Part shown: one piece after another, positions 15,780 to 24,736 of the stretch
Numbering within the stretch: the first letter of the stretch is position 1
Layout of the letters: every line of letters starts with the position of its first letter
Translations under genes and position numbers: made by a program
The notes under the pieces: model-generated
Seen by the model: only the letters and a program-made list of their open reading frames with translations
What the model was told of the DNA's origin: nothing
Databases searched by the model: none
From: Desulfosporosinus sp. Tol-M
Lineage (GTDB): Bacteria; Bacillota; Desulfitobacteriia; Desulfitobacteriales; Desulfitobacteriaceae
Assembly (NCBI GenBank): GCA_000770645.1
Contig: JQID01000036.1
Span: 1 to 53,616 of the forward strand
Reading direction: 5' to 3'
Length of the DNA: 53,616 bases

Positions 15780-17468
15780 ATGAAGGAAGATCATGAATTT
15801 GGTCAGTTTTTACTCGCAGGTAGTTATATTGACGCAAAGGAATTGGCGGGAGGATTAAAAGTTACGCTGGGAAGTGGAGAACCGATCGGTGAGGTTCTTG
15901 AGCGTATGGGCGTATTGACCAAAGCGAGGTTAGCGGAAGCAGTCCGCCGATATCTCGGTATCCCTGAGATTTCCCTGATCAAAGTCATTATTGACCCAGG
16001 GATTGCGGGATTAATTCCCGAAGAAATGGCTCTTCGCCATACCCTTATCCCATTTGAACGACGTTCGGGAATCTTAAGAGTCGCCATGTTAGACCCCACC
16101 AATGAACGTGCCCTCCGGGATGTCCGGATGTTTACCGGGTTAGAGGTTGAGCCGGTCTTTGCCAAGACAGAGGAAATTCAAACCGCAATTCGACAGTGTT
16201 TAACGGTGGAGCAATCGGTTGCCCGACTTGCTCATCTTAAAGATAAAACATTCGAAGATCAGGCAATTGGGTTGATTAAGTCCAGTGAGGTCGATTCTCA
16301 GGAAGAAGATGCGCCCACACTTAAATTAGTCCATTCTGTGCTGCACGAGGCCGTTGTGCAAGGGGTAAGCGATATTCATTGGGAACCTCAAAAAAATAAT
16401 TTTGTGGTGCGCTACCGCATAGACGGTAAGCTCATGAAGAAGCATGTTCTTGCAAAGAACGCTGCCCGGAGTATTATCTCCTGTTTAAAAGTAATGGCGC
16501 AAATGGATGTTGCGGAGCGCCGTATTCCCCAGGATGGCCGAATGACATTTAGTGCAGGGACTCGGCGTGTTGACGTTCGAATGTCCTCAATGCCTATTGT
16601 TTATGGAGAAAAAATCGTTGTGCGTATTCTGGACCCAAAAATGGCCCAGCGTCCGCTGGGTGGCTTGGGGATGCGTTCAGAGGTTGAGTCAGGAGTCCTT
16701 GTCTTGTTAAAACGTACGAACGGTTTAATCTTGGTTGTCGGTCCAACGGGAAGCGGTAAAACTACAACCCTTTATGCGTTGCTCAGGGAACTAAATGCCG
16801 AGGAGCAAAACATCATTTCTATTGAAGAGCCTGTAGAATACCAACTTCCAGGGATTAACCAGGTTCAAGTCAATCTTCCGGCAGGACTTAGTTTTGCTGT
16901 CGGATTACGGCATATCTTGCGCCAAGACCCGGATGTGATTATGATCGGTGAAATCCGCGATGAAGAAACAGCCAGAATCGCTATCACAGCTTCCCTCACA
17001 GGACATTTGGTTTTATCGACGCTCCATACCAATACAGCCGCAGAGGCGTTGGCTCGACTTCTGGATATGGGGATCGAACCGTATCTCCTGGCGTCTGCAG
17101 TCAGTGGGGTTTTATCCCAACGCTTGGTTCGCCGCTTGTGTGAACACTGTAAGACAACATACCCGGCATCTGCGGCAGAACAAAGAGCACTTCACTTACC
17201 GGCATCTATTACGCTGCTTTATCGCTCCGCCGGATGCCCGGAATGTCTTGGAACTGGGTTTCGAGGCAGGATTGGGATTCATGAGTTTTTACAATATGAT
17301 CAAGAGATCAAGGAACTTGTACTTTCTCGCCACAATTTAAGAGAGATTGAGCAACAGGCGATGGTTTCCGGAATGCTCACAGTCTTTGAAGATGGGCTGT
17401 TGAAGGTGATCGAAGGGTTGACGACAGTGGAAGAAGTACTACATGCTGTTTCTGGAATTGAAGGGTAA
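15780..17468 (+). CDS. pilB: Type IV pilus extension ATPase PilB (GspE family)
   Basis: Hexameric cytoplasmic ATPase powering pilus extension. The N-terminal MshEN-type domain covers about residues 1-150. The core has SDIHWEPQ, Walker A GPTGSGKTTT at about 320, the Asp box SIEEPVEYQL, Walker B PDVIMIGEIRDEETA and the His box TGHLVLSTLHTN. A tetracysteine zinc site follows (CEHC, then CPEC about 40 residues later). Length 562 is normal. ATG 15780 follows one base after the previous stop, with AGGAG upstream. pilT and pilC follow directly, the usual order. Confidence 0.94.
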   Translation: MKEDHEFGQFLLAGSYIDAKELAGGLKVTLGSGEPIGEVLERMGVLTKARLAEAVRRYLGIPEISLIKVIIDPGIAGLIPEEMALRHTLIPFERRSGILRVAMLDPTNERALRDVRMFTGLEVEPVFAKTEEIQTAIRQCLTVEQSVARLAHLKDKTFEDQAIGLIKSSEVDSQEEDAPTLKLVHSVLHEAVVQGVSDIHWEPQKNNFVVRYRIDGKLMKKHVLAKNAARSIISCLKVMAQMDVAERRIPQDGRMTFSAGTRRVDVRMSSMPIVYGEKIVVRILDPKMAQRPLGGLGMRSEVESGVLVLLKRTNGLILVVGPTGSGKTTTLYALLRELNAEEQNIISIEEPVEYQLPGINQVQVNLPAGLSFAVGLRHILRQDPDVIMIGEIRDEETARIAITASLTGHLVLSTLHTNTAAEALARLLDMGIEPYLLASAVSGVLSQRLVRRLCEHCKTTYPASAAEQRALHLPASITLLYRSAGCPECLGTGFRGRIGIHEFLQYDQEIKELVLSRHNLREIEQQAMVSGMLTVFEDGLLKVIEGLTTVEEVLHAVSGIEG

Positions 17469-17480
17469 GAGGAGAAAGAG

Positions 17481-18527
17481 ATGCTTTCACTTGAAGAACT
17501 TTTGCATTTGGCGGGAGAACAGAAGGCCTCGGACATCCATTTGACTGTGGAGAGTCCTCCAGTTCTGCGTATTGATGGCTCAATGGTTAAACTTCAAACG
17601 GAACAACTTTCACAAGCTGATTTAGAAACGTTTGCCCATTCCCTGATGAACGACCAACAGACCAAACGATTTGCCGAATGCGGTGAATTGGATTTTTCGT
17701 ATAGTTTACCGGAGGTCGGACGGTACCGGGTCAATGCTTTTCGAGAGCGTGGGTCGATCGGGGTAGTGGTTCGTTTGATTCCATTTGTCATACCCACTCC
17801 GGAAAGCTTGAGGCTTCCCCCGGTGAGTATTGAGTTGGCTAAGCTTCATAAAGGACTGGTGTTGGTGACCGGTCCAACTGGAAGCGGTAAATCAACCACT
17901 CTGGCATCTTTAGTTGACTACATAAATCGTACAAGGGCTTGTCACATTGTAACGATCGAAGATCCTATCGAATATTTACATCGCCATCAATTGAGTTTGG
18001 TGAACCAAAGGGAAGTCGGAAACGATACCCAGTCGTTTTCTAATGCCTTACGTGCCGTATTGCGGCAAGATCCTGATGTAATTTTAGTGGGGGAGATGCG
18101 AGATTTAGAAACCATTGCTATCGTCGTGACGGCCGCTGAAACCGGACACTTGGTTTTCAGTACACTTCATACTAATGATGCTACCCAATCGGTGGATCGG
18201 ATGATTGATGTTTTTCCAACGCATCAACATCAGCAAATCCGTGTGCAGCTTGCTGCCGTCTTGCAGGGGATATTGTCACAACAATTGTTTCCCAGAGCGG
18301 ATCACCAAGGGCGTGTGGTGGCCATGGAAGTTTTGTTGGCGACGCCGGCGGTTCGCAGCCTGATTCGTGAGGGAAAAACCCATCAACTGCTTACCGTTAT
18401 CCAGACGAATGCCAAACTAGGCATGCAGACCATGGATAAAGCAATCTTGGACCTGGTTCAAAAGGGTCTTGTCGCATACGATGTTGCTCAGGAAAAGTTA
18501 CAGAGTCAAGGTAGTTTAAGAAGATGA
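17481..18527 (+). CDS. pilT: Type IV pilus retraction ATPase PilT
   Basis: Hexameric ATPase driving pilus retraction, which permits twitching and DNA uptake. It begins with KASDIHLTVESPPVLRIDG, typical of PilT. Walker A GPTGSGKSTT is at about residue 130, followed by the Asp box TIEDPIEYLH, Walker B and the His box. The C-terminal VRSLIREGKTHQL corresponds to the AIRNLIRE motif essential for retraction in PilT, separating it from PilB. Length is 348 residues. The stop overlaps the pilC start (ATGA). Its presence argues for a dynamic pilus rather than a pure secretion pseudopilus. Confidence 0.94.
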   Translation: MLSLEELLHLAGEQKASDIHLTVESPPVLRIDGSMVKLQTEQLSQADLETFAHSLMNDQQTKRFAECGELDFSYSLPEVGRYRVNAFRERGSIGVVVRLIPFVIPTPESLRLPPVSIELAKLHKGLVLVTGPTGSGKSTTLASLVDYINRTRACHIVTIEDPIEYLHRHQLSLVNQREVGNDTQSFSNALRAVLRQDPDVILVGEMRDLETIAIVVTAAETGHLVFSTLHTNDATQSVDRMIDVFPTHQHQQIRVQLAAVLQGILSQQLFPRADHQGRVVAMEVLLATPAVRSLIREGKTHQLLTVIQTNAKLGMQTMDKAILDLVQKGLVAYDVAQEKLQSQGSLRR

Positions 18528-19726
18528 GCAGGCAACGTTTTGTCTGGAAAGCTGTTGATACGAATGGAATAATTCAGCACGGGGTATGGGTAGGGACTGA
18601 AATTTCAGATGTTCAAATGCGCTTAAGAAATGAAGGGTACTTTCCAGTAGTTATTCGAACAAGTCGCAACTGGCAAAGCGTATTGTTACCGTCCAGGACG
18701 AATTTCCAGTGGAACCATTTCGCCCGTAAGTTAGCTACTCTATTGGAAACCGGAATTCCCTTACTTCAAGCTTTGGAGATAATGACCTTTCATGAAGAAA
18801 AATTAACATATCAACAGGAACAATGGAGGAGAATCAAGGAACGAGTGGAAGAAGGCAGCGACTTGTCGGAGGCTATGTCTCTCCAGAATCCACCCCCTAA
18901 CTCGTTTGTACTCTCTATGATCAAAGCCGGGGAATATACTGGAACACTGGGAAAAGTCCTCAGCGAAGTGGCCGATGAATCAGATCAGGAATATGCTTAT
19001 CAGAAAAAAATTAAAGCGGCTCTGGCTTATCCGATGCTTCTGGTTTTTGCTGTGGTTGTTGTACTTTACATACTCTCTGTTTGGGTATTACCAATGTACG
19101 AAAAACTCTTTATGGACATGGGCGCGGAATTGCCTTTTTTGACTGGAGTCATTTTTGCCTGCGGTCGCAAACTCCCCGTGTTTTTGTGGAGCGGACTGGG
19201 GTTGATCACCAGTGGCTTGCTGGTTCTGAGACTCACTAGCCCGGAACTTTGGAAAAAGCGTCTGGAACGCATACTGGGAAGACTTCCTCTCATCGGGAAG
19301 GTCTATCGTCTCCGCGATTTGGTACAATTTAATCGGATGTTGGGACGCTTATTAGTTGCTGGAATTCCCTTGTTGGAAGCTCTTCGCTTAACAACAGGAG
19401 CGTTGCGCGGCCAGGAAATGCTCGAATTAATGAACCAGCTCGTACTACACGTTCGGCAGGGAAAACGCATGGCCCCTTTACTGCGTGCAAGCAGGGTTTT
19501 TCCCAAGGAGGGGGCGGAAATGATTGCGGTCGCTGAGGAGGCAGGTCAGTTGGAGCGGATGCTCCACTATGTCACAAAAATGTTTCGCCGTGAGCTTGAG
19601 GATCAGCTCGATCGGTTAACGCGGATGATCGAACCGGCACTTATTCTCGTTGTAGCGGGATTGATCGGCTTAGTTGCAGCAGGAGTAATGCTTCCAATTT
19701 TTGATCTCAGTTCATATCTGCAGTGA
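18524..19726 (+). CDS. pilC: Type IV pilus inner-membrane platform protein PilC (GspF family)
   Basis: Polytopic platform protein that couples PilB/PilT to pilin polymerisation. It has two T2SS-F repeats, each with a cytoplasmic helical bundle: the first starts near FARKLATLLETGIPLLQALE and the second near FNRMLGRLLVAGIPLLEALR. Membrane helices lie at about residues 165-190, 210-235 and 365-395 (final helix ALILVVAGLIGLVAAGVM). The start overlaps the pilT stop in an ATGA. Length is 400, normal for the family. Confidence 0.93.
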   Translation: MSRQRFVWKAVDTNGIIQHGVWVGTEISDVQMRLRNEGYFPVVIRTSRNWQSVLLPSRTNFQWNHFARKLATLLETGIPLLQALEIMTFHEEKLTYQQEQWRRIKERVEEGSDLSEAMSLQNPPPNSFVLSMIKAGEYTGTLGKVLSEVADESDQEYAYQKKIKAALAYPMLLVFAVVVVLYILSVWVLPMYEKLFMDMGAELPFLTGVIFACGRKLPVFLWSGLGLITSGLLVLRLTSPELWKKRLERILGRLPLIGKVYRLRDLVQFNRMLGRLLVAGIPLLEALRLTTGALRGQEMLELMNQLVLHVRQGKRMAPLLRASRVFPKEGAEMIAVAEEAGQLERMLHYVTKMFRRELEDQLDRLTRMIEPALILVVAGLIGLVAAGVMLPIFDLSSYLQ

Positions 19727-19775
19727 CAGAAGCCGGAGGTCGGAAGCCAGAAGCCAGAAGCTAGAAGCTAGAGGT
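19727..19775 (+). repeat. Seven tandem heptamers after pilC
   Basis: In-register units are CAGAAGC, CGGAGGT, CGGAAGC, CAGAAGC, CAGAAGC, TAGAAGC and TAGAGGT, starting one base after the pilC stop. Variation is confined mostly to the first two and last positions. It is another member of the heptamer series in pil/aro gaps. Confidence 0.8.
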
Positions 19776-19847
19776 CGATGAGGGTAATGTGGAGGGAGGG
19801 GCTTTTTGACCACAGATAAGTTCCGCCTTACTTATGATTATTGGATG

Positions 19848-19883
19848 AAGTTAGTAGTTATGAAGAAGTTAGTAGTTATGAAG
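19848..19883 (+). repeat. Two tandem 18-bp repeats in the pilA leader
   Basis: AAGTTAGTAGTTATGAAG is present twice back to back, just before the pilA ribosome site AAGGAGG. It adds upstream in-frame ATG codons, so the pilin frame is open to 19806, but the true start is at 19902. Confidence 0.75.
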
Positions 19884-19901
19884 ATGAAGGAGGACGTGGG
19901 A

Positions 19902-20390
19902 ATGAATAAGATCAAGGGAGAGAATGGATTTACACTAATTGAAGTGCTTGCCGTGCTTATTATTATAGGTGTCTTGGGCGCTATAGCTATTCCTAAATTG
20001 GTCTCAAGTACAGCATCTGCTCAGCAAAAAGCAGATGTTGCTACAGCACACGAGGTCAAAATGGCGCTGGATCGTTATCAAGTCGAAACCGGAACGTATC
20101 CTACAGATATGACGGGAAGTGGCGGAGTAGTGTCTAGTGCGAGTTTCATCCCCAAATATATTAGTAAGCTGGATAAATCGACCACGCAGCAGAATGGCGC
20201 TGATGGGAAAAAGGGGTTTGGAGTAGTTAGTGTTACGGCTGATGCGGCGGATCCCATGAAAATGACTATTCCTGATACTGTGACTGCGACCAATACGATT
20301 ATGATTTATCTGAATAGCAATGGTCTGGCAGCCGAAGTTCAGGCTTATGATGAAGATTTAGATGAAGTCCTTTGGTCGTCGGCAGACTAG
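19902..20390 (+). CDS. pilA: Major type IV prepilin
   Basis: Structural pilin. ATG 19902 is placed by AAGGAGG at 19887-19893, giving the short leader MNKIKGENG. Cleavage G|FTLIEVLAVLIII has the conserved Phe1 and Glu5, then GVLGAIAIPKLVS in the helix. The globular part has RYQVETGTYPTDMTGSGG, a GspG-like loop. It contains no Cys, so no disulfide loop as in proteobacterial pilins. At 162 residues it is compact. Its strong ribosome site and place beside pilD fit the major subunit; the other pilin-like genes in the window are then minor ones. Confidence 0.88.
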   Translation: MNKIKGENGFTLIEVLAVLIIIGVLGAIAIPKLVSSTASAQQKADVATAHEVKMALDRYQVETGTYPTDMTGSGGVVSSASFIPKYISKLDKSTTQQNGADGKKGFGVVSVTADAADPMKMTIPDTVTATNTIMIYLNSNGLAAEVQAYDEDLDEVLWSSAD

Positions 20391-20461
20391 CATTCATCCA
20401 GGATAACAACTTAACTCCAATCTTAAAGCGTAGAAATACAACTTGAAAAGGGTGCACGGCA

Positions 20462-21196
20462 TTGTATTTGATGAGTATAACACTTGGGCTATTAGGGCTC
20501 CTGATTGGCAGTTTCCTGAATGTGATCATTTATCGTGTCCCGCGAGGGGAATCCATAGTTTCACCCGGTTCACATTGTCCTGCTTGTGGACACACTCTAC
20601 GGGCATGGGAACTCATTCCAGTTATCAGCTTTTTGATCCAGAAAGGGCAGTGTCTAAACTGCCGGGCCCGTATCTCATGGCGTTACCCGGCAGTTGAACT
20701 TCTTACAGGGATGCTCTTCTTTTTTACTGCAACGTTAAGCTTAAGGACAGAGACCCACCCGTTCAGACTACTCTTAAACCTGGTTTTTATCGCCGTGCTA
20801 ATCGCCTTATCCTTTATTGATCTGGATACGTTCCGTTTGCCGGATGTCCTTACCCTTCCCCTTTTGGGAATTGGACTCCTGGGAGCTTTTCTCATACCGG
20901 GAAATCCGAGCGGATGGGAGAGCGTGCTCAGTGCCTTGGGCGCAGGAGGTTTATTCTGGGGTATTGCCCGAGTTTATCCCCAAGGGATGGGACTTGGGGA
21001 TGTAAAGCTGGTTGCTGCACTGGGTGTCTTCTTAGGGTTTCCTTCAATATTTCTTGCTGTTTTTATAGGAAGTTTGGTGGGAGCGCTTGTCGGCCTTGTT
21101 CTCTTTTTTACGGGACAAAAACATTTTCGGCAACAGATCCCCTTTGGGCCCTATCTTGCATTCGGAGCAATCTTCGCGTTATGGTGGGGAGCGTAG
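20462..21196 (+). CDS. pilD: Prepilin peptidase and N-methylase PilD
   Basis: Membrane aspartic peptidase that cleaves prepilin leaders and methylates the new N-terminus. The N-terminal domain has GSFLNVIIYRVPRG and two CxxC pairs (CPAC and CLNC), the zinc-binding methylase part. The peptidase aspartates lie in FIDLDTFRLPD (about residue 117) and GLGDVKL (about 177). Eight or so hydrophobic helices are present. The TTG start at 20462 follows AAAAGGGTG; the ATG at 20471 is too far from it. Length 244 is typical. It would process all five pilin-like products of this window. Confidence 0.94.
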   Translation: MYLMSITLGLLGLLIGSFLNVIIYRVPRGESIVSPGSHCPACGHTLRAWELIPVISFLIQKGQCLNCRARISWRYPAVELLTGMLFFFTATLSLRTETHPFRLLLNLVFIAVLIALSFIDLDTFRLPDVLTLPLLGIGLLGAFLIPGNPSGWESVLSALGAGGLFWGIARVYPQGMGLGDVKLVAALGVFLGFPSIFLAVFIGSLVGALVGLVLFFTGQKHFRQQIPFGPYLAFGAIFALWWGA

Positions 21197-21259
21197 CACG
21201 ATGCACGATGTACGATGTACGATGTACGATGTACGACGAATGACGAATGACGAATGACA
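21197..21259 (+). repeat. Nine tandem heptamers after pilD
   Basis: The run starts immediately after the pilD stop: CACGATG twice, TACGATG three times, TACGACG, AATGACG twice, AATGACA. The unit drifts stepwise from CACGATG to AATGACG while the 7-bp register is held. Confidence 0.85.
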
Positions 21260-21275
21260 AGGCCTGATGCATGAA

Positions 21276-21310
21276 TTCGAACCTCGAACTTCGCGCTTCG
21301 TGCCTCGCTA
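21276..21310 (+). repeat. Five tandem heptamers (TTCGAAC type)
   Basis: Units are TTCGAAC, CTCGAAC, TTCGCGC, TTCGTGC and CTCGCTA, followed by AAGG. This is the TCGAAC-type heptamer also seen before aroK and before the peptidase gene. Confidence 0.75.
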
Positions 21311-21389
21311 AAGGAACTCAACTCGAGGATTGATATTCGAACGACAGACGAAAGAATCACGACCGCGAACTACATTAAGGTATCTGAAC

Positions 21390-21450
21390 CTCGCACTTCG
21401 CGCCTCGATCAAGGTATCGTACCTCGAATCTCGAACCTCGAACTTCGCTA
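21390..21450 (+). repeat. Heptamer runs leading to pilM
   Basis: The units CTCGCAC, TTCGCGC and CTCGATC (21390-21410) and then CTCGAAT, CTCGAAC, CTCGAAC and TTCGCTA (21423-21450) end directly at the pilM ribosome site AAGGGGTGG. Altogether most of the 267-bp gap between pilD and pilM is heptamer sequence. Confidence 0.75.
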
Positions 21451-21463
21451 AAGGGGTGGTCCT

Positions 21464-22882
21464 ATGCGAAATAGGTCAGTGGTCTTTGAATTAACTGACG
21501 GTGAGATTCGGGCCTTTTGGTTTTCGGTCCATCCTTTTAGGAAGCAAGGTCATAGTTCTACATCAGTCAGGTTTGACCGCATTCCTATCCCGGTTGGAGT
21601 CATCGAACAGGGAAATGTGCGGGATGAAAATGTTTTAATCGATATCTTATCGACTTATGGGGCACAGCACCCTGGTGAAAGTCGGAAGGCGTATTTGGCA
21701 ATTCCTCTGCAACAAGGATTTATTCGTTCATATACGTTGCCTTGGATTCCTAAGCGGGACAGGAAATCGGCAATATCTCTGTTGGTCGATGAAGAGATTT
21801 CCATTGCGAGATCGGATTTACTCTTTGATTTTCTTGTTCTATCCGAAGAAAAGCACAAAGATCTGCAAATTTTACTGGGGGCAACACGACTGAGTTTACT
21901 TGATCGGTATGTTTTTATCTTTGGACGAGCGGGGTTTAAGGTCACCGGCGTTGATTTTGCCTTTTCTATTTTAGGGCAATCCTTAGAATTTGAACCGAAC
22001 GAAGATGTCCTTTACCTTCAGGGAGAAAACGACTCTTTTCAAATTGCCTTATTTCGTGGAGCGGTCCCGGAAAGTGTACGTTCTCTGAACAAGCGGGTGG
22101 AAGAATGGGAAAACGAAATTCGGCGTTTTCTTTTGTACTACAGAACACAGCAACCGGATCTTAATTTAAAACGCTTGGTTTGGAGTGGGGACTCAGTGGC
22201 TGAGTTCCTGGCGCAGGGAATGCTAACGTCAAATCATGTCTCAGCGGTAGAGCAGGTTAAGCTAAGGAACGTCCCCGATTCCTGGCAAAAGGTCTTTGAG
22301 AGAAATAAAGGGTGGGACGAGGCGGCGTTTGGTTATGGTATACGGATTTCCGCCCATCGTCCTGGCCTTAATCTTTGGCGTCAACCGAATAATGCTCAGA
22401 CGGTTCAACGAAGGTATCGGGGGATGGCGTTATTCATATGCGTTCTTTTTATGATCGGAACTATAATTTGGCTTGCACTTAATCAAATGGCCTTGCCTTT
22501 AAAACAAGAGGTTAAACAGCTTTCTCGCCAAGGAACCAGAATTGAGGCACAGGCCAAACATCAGGAAGATCTCGAAACAGCCTGGAATAAGGTAAAGATC
22601 CACACTGAGAGAATTGGAGATGGCCTGGCTCAAATTCAAGCCATGCAAGCCTTGTCGGGGGCGGAGCTAAAGATTGAGCAGTTGATTTACAAGCAAGGCA
22701 GCCTGTCCTTACGCGGAAGGGCCAAGGATGCCGGAAGTGTTCAAACCCTGATTCGCACCCTGCGGACTATGGGCTGGGAACAACCGGCCTTGTCAAGTTA
22801 TAAATTAACGTCGCTAAACAACGTCGAGTTCTCAATAAGTGCTAAACGTGGACGGGTTGGAACGGAACCGGGTACATCTTAG
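21464..22882 (+). CDS. pilM: PilM-PilN fusion, type IV pilus alignment protein
   Basis: The first 310 residues are a PilM-like actin-fold cytoplasmic protein (IPLQQGFIRSYTLPWIPK, later a block containing GVDFAFSILGQ). A membrane helix follows at about residues 322-345 (GMALFICVLFMIGTIIWLAL), then a coiled-coil stalk and a C-terminal ferredoxin-like half with ELKIEQLIYKQGSLSLRGR, as in PilN. The architecture is therefore PilM joined to PilN, like GspL in type II secretion. Length 472 is well above a lone PilM (about 350). A separate pilN gene is absent, and pilO follows after 30 bp. AAGGGGTGG precedes the ATG. Confidence 0.85.
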   Translation: MRNRSVVFELTDGEIRAFWFSVHPFRKQGHSSTSVRFDRIPIPVGVIEQGNVRDENVLIDILSTYGAQHPGESRKAYLAIPLQQGFIRSYTLPWIPKRDRKSAISLLVDEEISIARSDLLFDFLVLSEEKHKDLQILLGATRLSLLDRYVFIFGRAGFKVTGVDFAFSILGQSLEFEPNEDVLYLQGENDSFQIALFRGAVPESVRSLNKRVEEWENEIRRFLLYYRTQQPDLNLKRLVWSGDSVAEFLAQGMLTSNHVSAVEQVKLRNVPDSWQKVFERNKGWDEAAFGYGIRISAHRPGLNLWRQPNNAQTVQRRYRGMALFICVLFMIGTIIWLALNQMALPLKQEVKQLSRQGTRIEAQAKHQEDLETAWNKVKIHTERIGDGLAQIQAMQALSGAELKIEQLIYKQGSLSLRGRAKDAGSVQTLIRTLRTMGWEQPALSSYKLTSLNNVEFSISAKRGRVGTEPGTS

Positions 22883-22912
22883 ACATGTGCTTAGGGAGAG
22901 GGAGGATAAACC

Positions 22913-23470
22913 ATGGCTTATTTCTCAAGTGAAATTAATATTAAACACTTGGAAAAACCTTCTGCAATCCCTATATTTCAGCATCTCTCACTGCGCAGGG
23001 TGAAGGGAATAACCGGGGCGTTTTTGCTCGCTACGGTCTTGGGATTTCTGTTGCTCTGGCAACCGGCTTACCTTCAATTGCGGTCATTACAAAAGGAAGA
23101 GAACTATTGGCAAAATGTATTGAAGACGGGTGCTACAAACACCAAAACGGATACCAAGGCGGCCACTATTCCCACAATGGACCAGTTACCTGACCTTATA
23201 GAGCAGTGTCGTGCTGCGTTTGTTAAAGAAGGTGTGGATGTGGTTGCCTTAAATGTTGAAAGGTTTGGTGAGCGGCGAGAAACTGGCAATGCAGCAAGTT
23301 TGGATTACGGTTTAGTTCGCTTTCATTTACATGGCAACTGGGAGGGAATTGTCACATCACTCAAAGCACTTGAGGAAACACAGGAGGGAAGCATTCATCT
23401 TCAGGAAGTGGTTTTGGAGGCCGAAGGCGGAGAAGCGCTTCTCCAGATTTATTTCTGTACGGGGGAGTAA
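22913..23470 (+). CDS. pilO: PilO-like type IV pilus assembly protein
   Basis: Bitopic membrane protein of 185 residues. A cytoplasmic N-terminus of about 35 residues is followed by a hydrophobic helix (ITGAFLLATVLGFLLLW). A coiled coil (LRSLQKEENYWQNVLKTG) and a ferredoxin-like periplasm-equivalent domain (LDYGLVRFHLHGNWEGIVTS) come next. This is the PilO layout, and its position right after the PilM-PilN fusion supports it. The two together would form the alignment subcomplex linking the platform to the cell surface. AGGGAGAGGGAGG lies before the ATG. Confidence 0.8.
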   Translation: MAYFSSEINIKHLEKPSAIPIFQHLSLRRVKGITGAFLLATVLGFLLLWQPAYLQLRSLQKEENYWQNVLKTGATNTKTDTKAATIPTMDQLPDLIEQCRAAFVKEGVDVVALNVERFGERRETGNAASLDYGLVRFHLHGNWEGIVTSLKALEETQEGSIHLQEVVLEAEGGEALLQIYFCTGE

Positions 23471-23536
23471 AGTTAATAGGTAATTATTGGAACGAGACAT
23501 TCTCCTTTCTCCATAGGCTAAGGAGAGGAGGAGTGT

Positions 23537-24154
23537 ATGGTGGATAAGGAATACTGCATTCAACCCGGGGATTCTTTTTATAGCTTGGCACAGCGCTGGG
23601 GAGGGACTTGTGATGATTTTCTACAGGTTAACCCCTATGTAGATCCACTTAAGCTTCAAGTCGGACAGAAAATAGTTCTTCCGGATTTCCAAGGACCCAC
23701 AAAAGGGCAAGCCCAATATGCAGAAATCCGTGTGGATCATGGACAAGAGTTTGCAGGGGAGTATCTTGATCAAGTTGAAATGGAAGTCGAGGGAGTTCGT
23801 TTTCGTCTTCGACGCATCGGTGAACCCAAAGTTCCCCACGAAATTCACTTTATTCTGCCGCGTACCGAAATCCATAAAAACCAGCCGGCAGGGGAAGGCG
23901 GACCATCTGAAGTGCAAATTATGCTCAGTAATTTGAATGTTGTGCTCTCCCCTCGTTTAATGAGCGGTGAAGGGGTTACCGTGGGGCAGGCTAAACCGGC
24001 GGGGCAAGCCCAAATCCAAGCGCAGCAAGTGCCCCAACGGCCATCTTCTCAATATGGTCAGGGAGCACAACCGGTACAGGAGCAGTCTCAAGGGCTTGTA
24101 CAGGAACCTGAGCAACCACGTTGGCGTATGACGTTTCCGTTTAATAAACATTGA
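23537..24154 (+). CDS. LysM-domain protein of the pilus operon
   Basis: A LysM domain fills about residues 6-50 (YCIQPGDSFYSLAQRWGG, then LQVNPYVDPLKLQVGQKIVLP), a peptidoglycan-binding module. The middle has a beta domain (VEMEVEGVRFRLRRIG). The C-terminal third is Gln/Pro-rich and disordered. There is no signal peptide, which is odd for a wall binder; it may act in the cytoplasm or use another route. As the last gene of the pil cluster, it may anchor the machine to the wall, taking a role that FimV/TsaP-type LysM proteins have in Gram-negatives. That is inference. AAGGAGAGGAGGAG precedes the ATG. Confidence 0.78.
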   Translation: MVDKEYCIQPGDSFYSLAQRWGGTCDDFLQVNPYVDPLKLQVGQKIVLPDFQGPTKGQAQYAEIRVDHGQEFAGEYLDQVEMEVEGVRFRLRRIGEPKVPHEIHFILPRTEIHKNQPAGEGGPSEVQIMLSNLNVVLSPRLMSGEGVTVGQAKPAGQAQIQAQQVPQRPSSQYGQGAQPVQEQSQGLVQEPEQPRWRMTFPFNKH

Positions 24155-24160
24155 GTGCAA

Positions 24161-24181
24161 AACCTCCGGACAACGGAGGTT
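24161..24181 (+). terminator. Terminator-like hairpin after the pilus operon
   Basis: A perfect 8-bp stem AACCTCCG/CGGAGGTT with loop GACAA begins six bases after the LysM gene stop. The T-tract is interrupted (TTTGAAGTTTG), so termination may be partial. Confidence 0.6.
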
Positions 24182-24275
24182 TGAAGTTTGAGACAGTCTT
24201 AAACGTGAACTTAAAAAAACTATGCTAGCGGATGAAATTGTGATAAAATTTCGGGTGTAATGAGGAAGTGATAAT

Positions 24276-24722
24276 TTGACTGGAATATGGATATTTCATG
24301 GTCCTAATTTAAACTTGTTAGGACTGCGTGAACCGGAACATTACGGGTCGCGTACCTTGGCGGAGATTAATCAGGAAGTGTTAGCAACAGCGAATCAGGC
24401 GGGGATTAACGCGGAATGCCGGCAAACGAATCACGAGGGGGAGCTTCTGAATTGGATACAAGCTTTAACCCCGAATGATTTTTTAATTCTCAATCCAGGG
24501 GCTTGGACGCATACAAGTTATGCAATTCGTGATGCCATCAGTGCGGTAAGGGTTCCGACAATAGAGGTTCATCTTTCAAACATTCATGCGCGTGAAGCAT
24601 TTCGAGCCAATTCTGTTATTGCCCCGGTCTGTATCGGACAAGTATCAGGCCTGGGAGCAGACGGTTATGTTTTAGCGATGCGTTATGCCATTGCTTACCA
24701 AAAACGACGCGAAAAGGCCTAA
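24276..24722 (+). CDS. aroQ: 3-dehydroquinate dehydratase, type II
   Basis: Dehydrates 3-dehydroquinate to 3-dehydroshikimate. IFHGPNLNLLGLREPEHYG carries the catalytic Tyr in its EHYG end, followed by the NHEGELLNWI block, the LNPGAWTHTSYAIRDA block and EVHLSNIHAREAFR with the catalytic His and binding residues. The TTG start at 24276 follows GAGGAAGTG. Length 148 is normal for the dodecameric type II enzyme. Together with aroE, aroC, aroK and aroB upstream it completes five of the seven common-pathway steps in the window. Confidence 0.95.
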   Translation: MTGIWIFHGPNLNLLGLREPEHYGSRTLAEINQEVLATANQAGINAECRQTNHEGELLNWIQALTPNDFLILNPGAWTHTSYAIRDAISAVRVPTIEVHLSNIHAREAFRANSVIAPVCIGQVSGLGADGYVLAMRYAIAYQKRREKA

Positions 24723-24736
24723 ATTTGATGTTCAAT

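Noticed and set aside
16948..17340. 130-residue plus-strand frame inside pilB
   Set aside because: It overlaps the tetracysteine and ATPase motifs of pilB in another frame and has no start signal.
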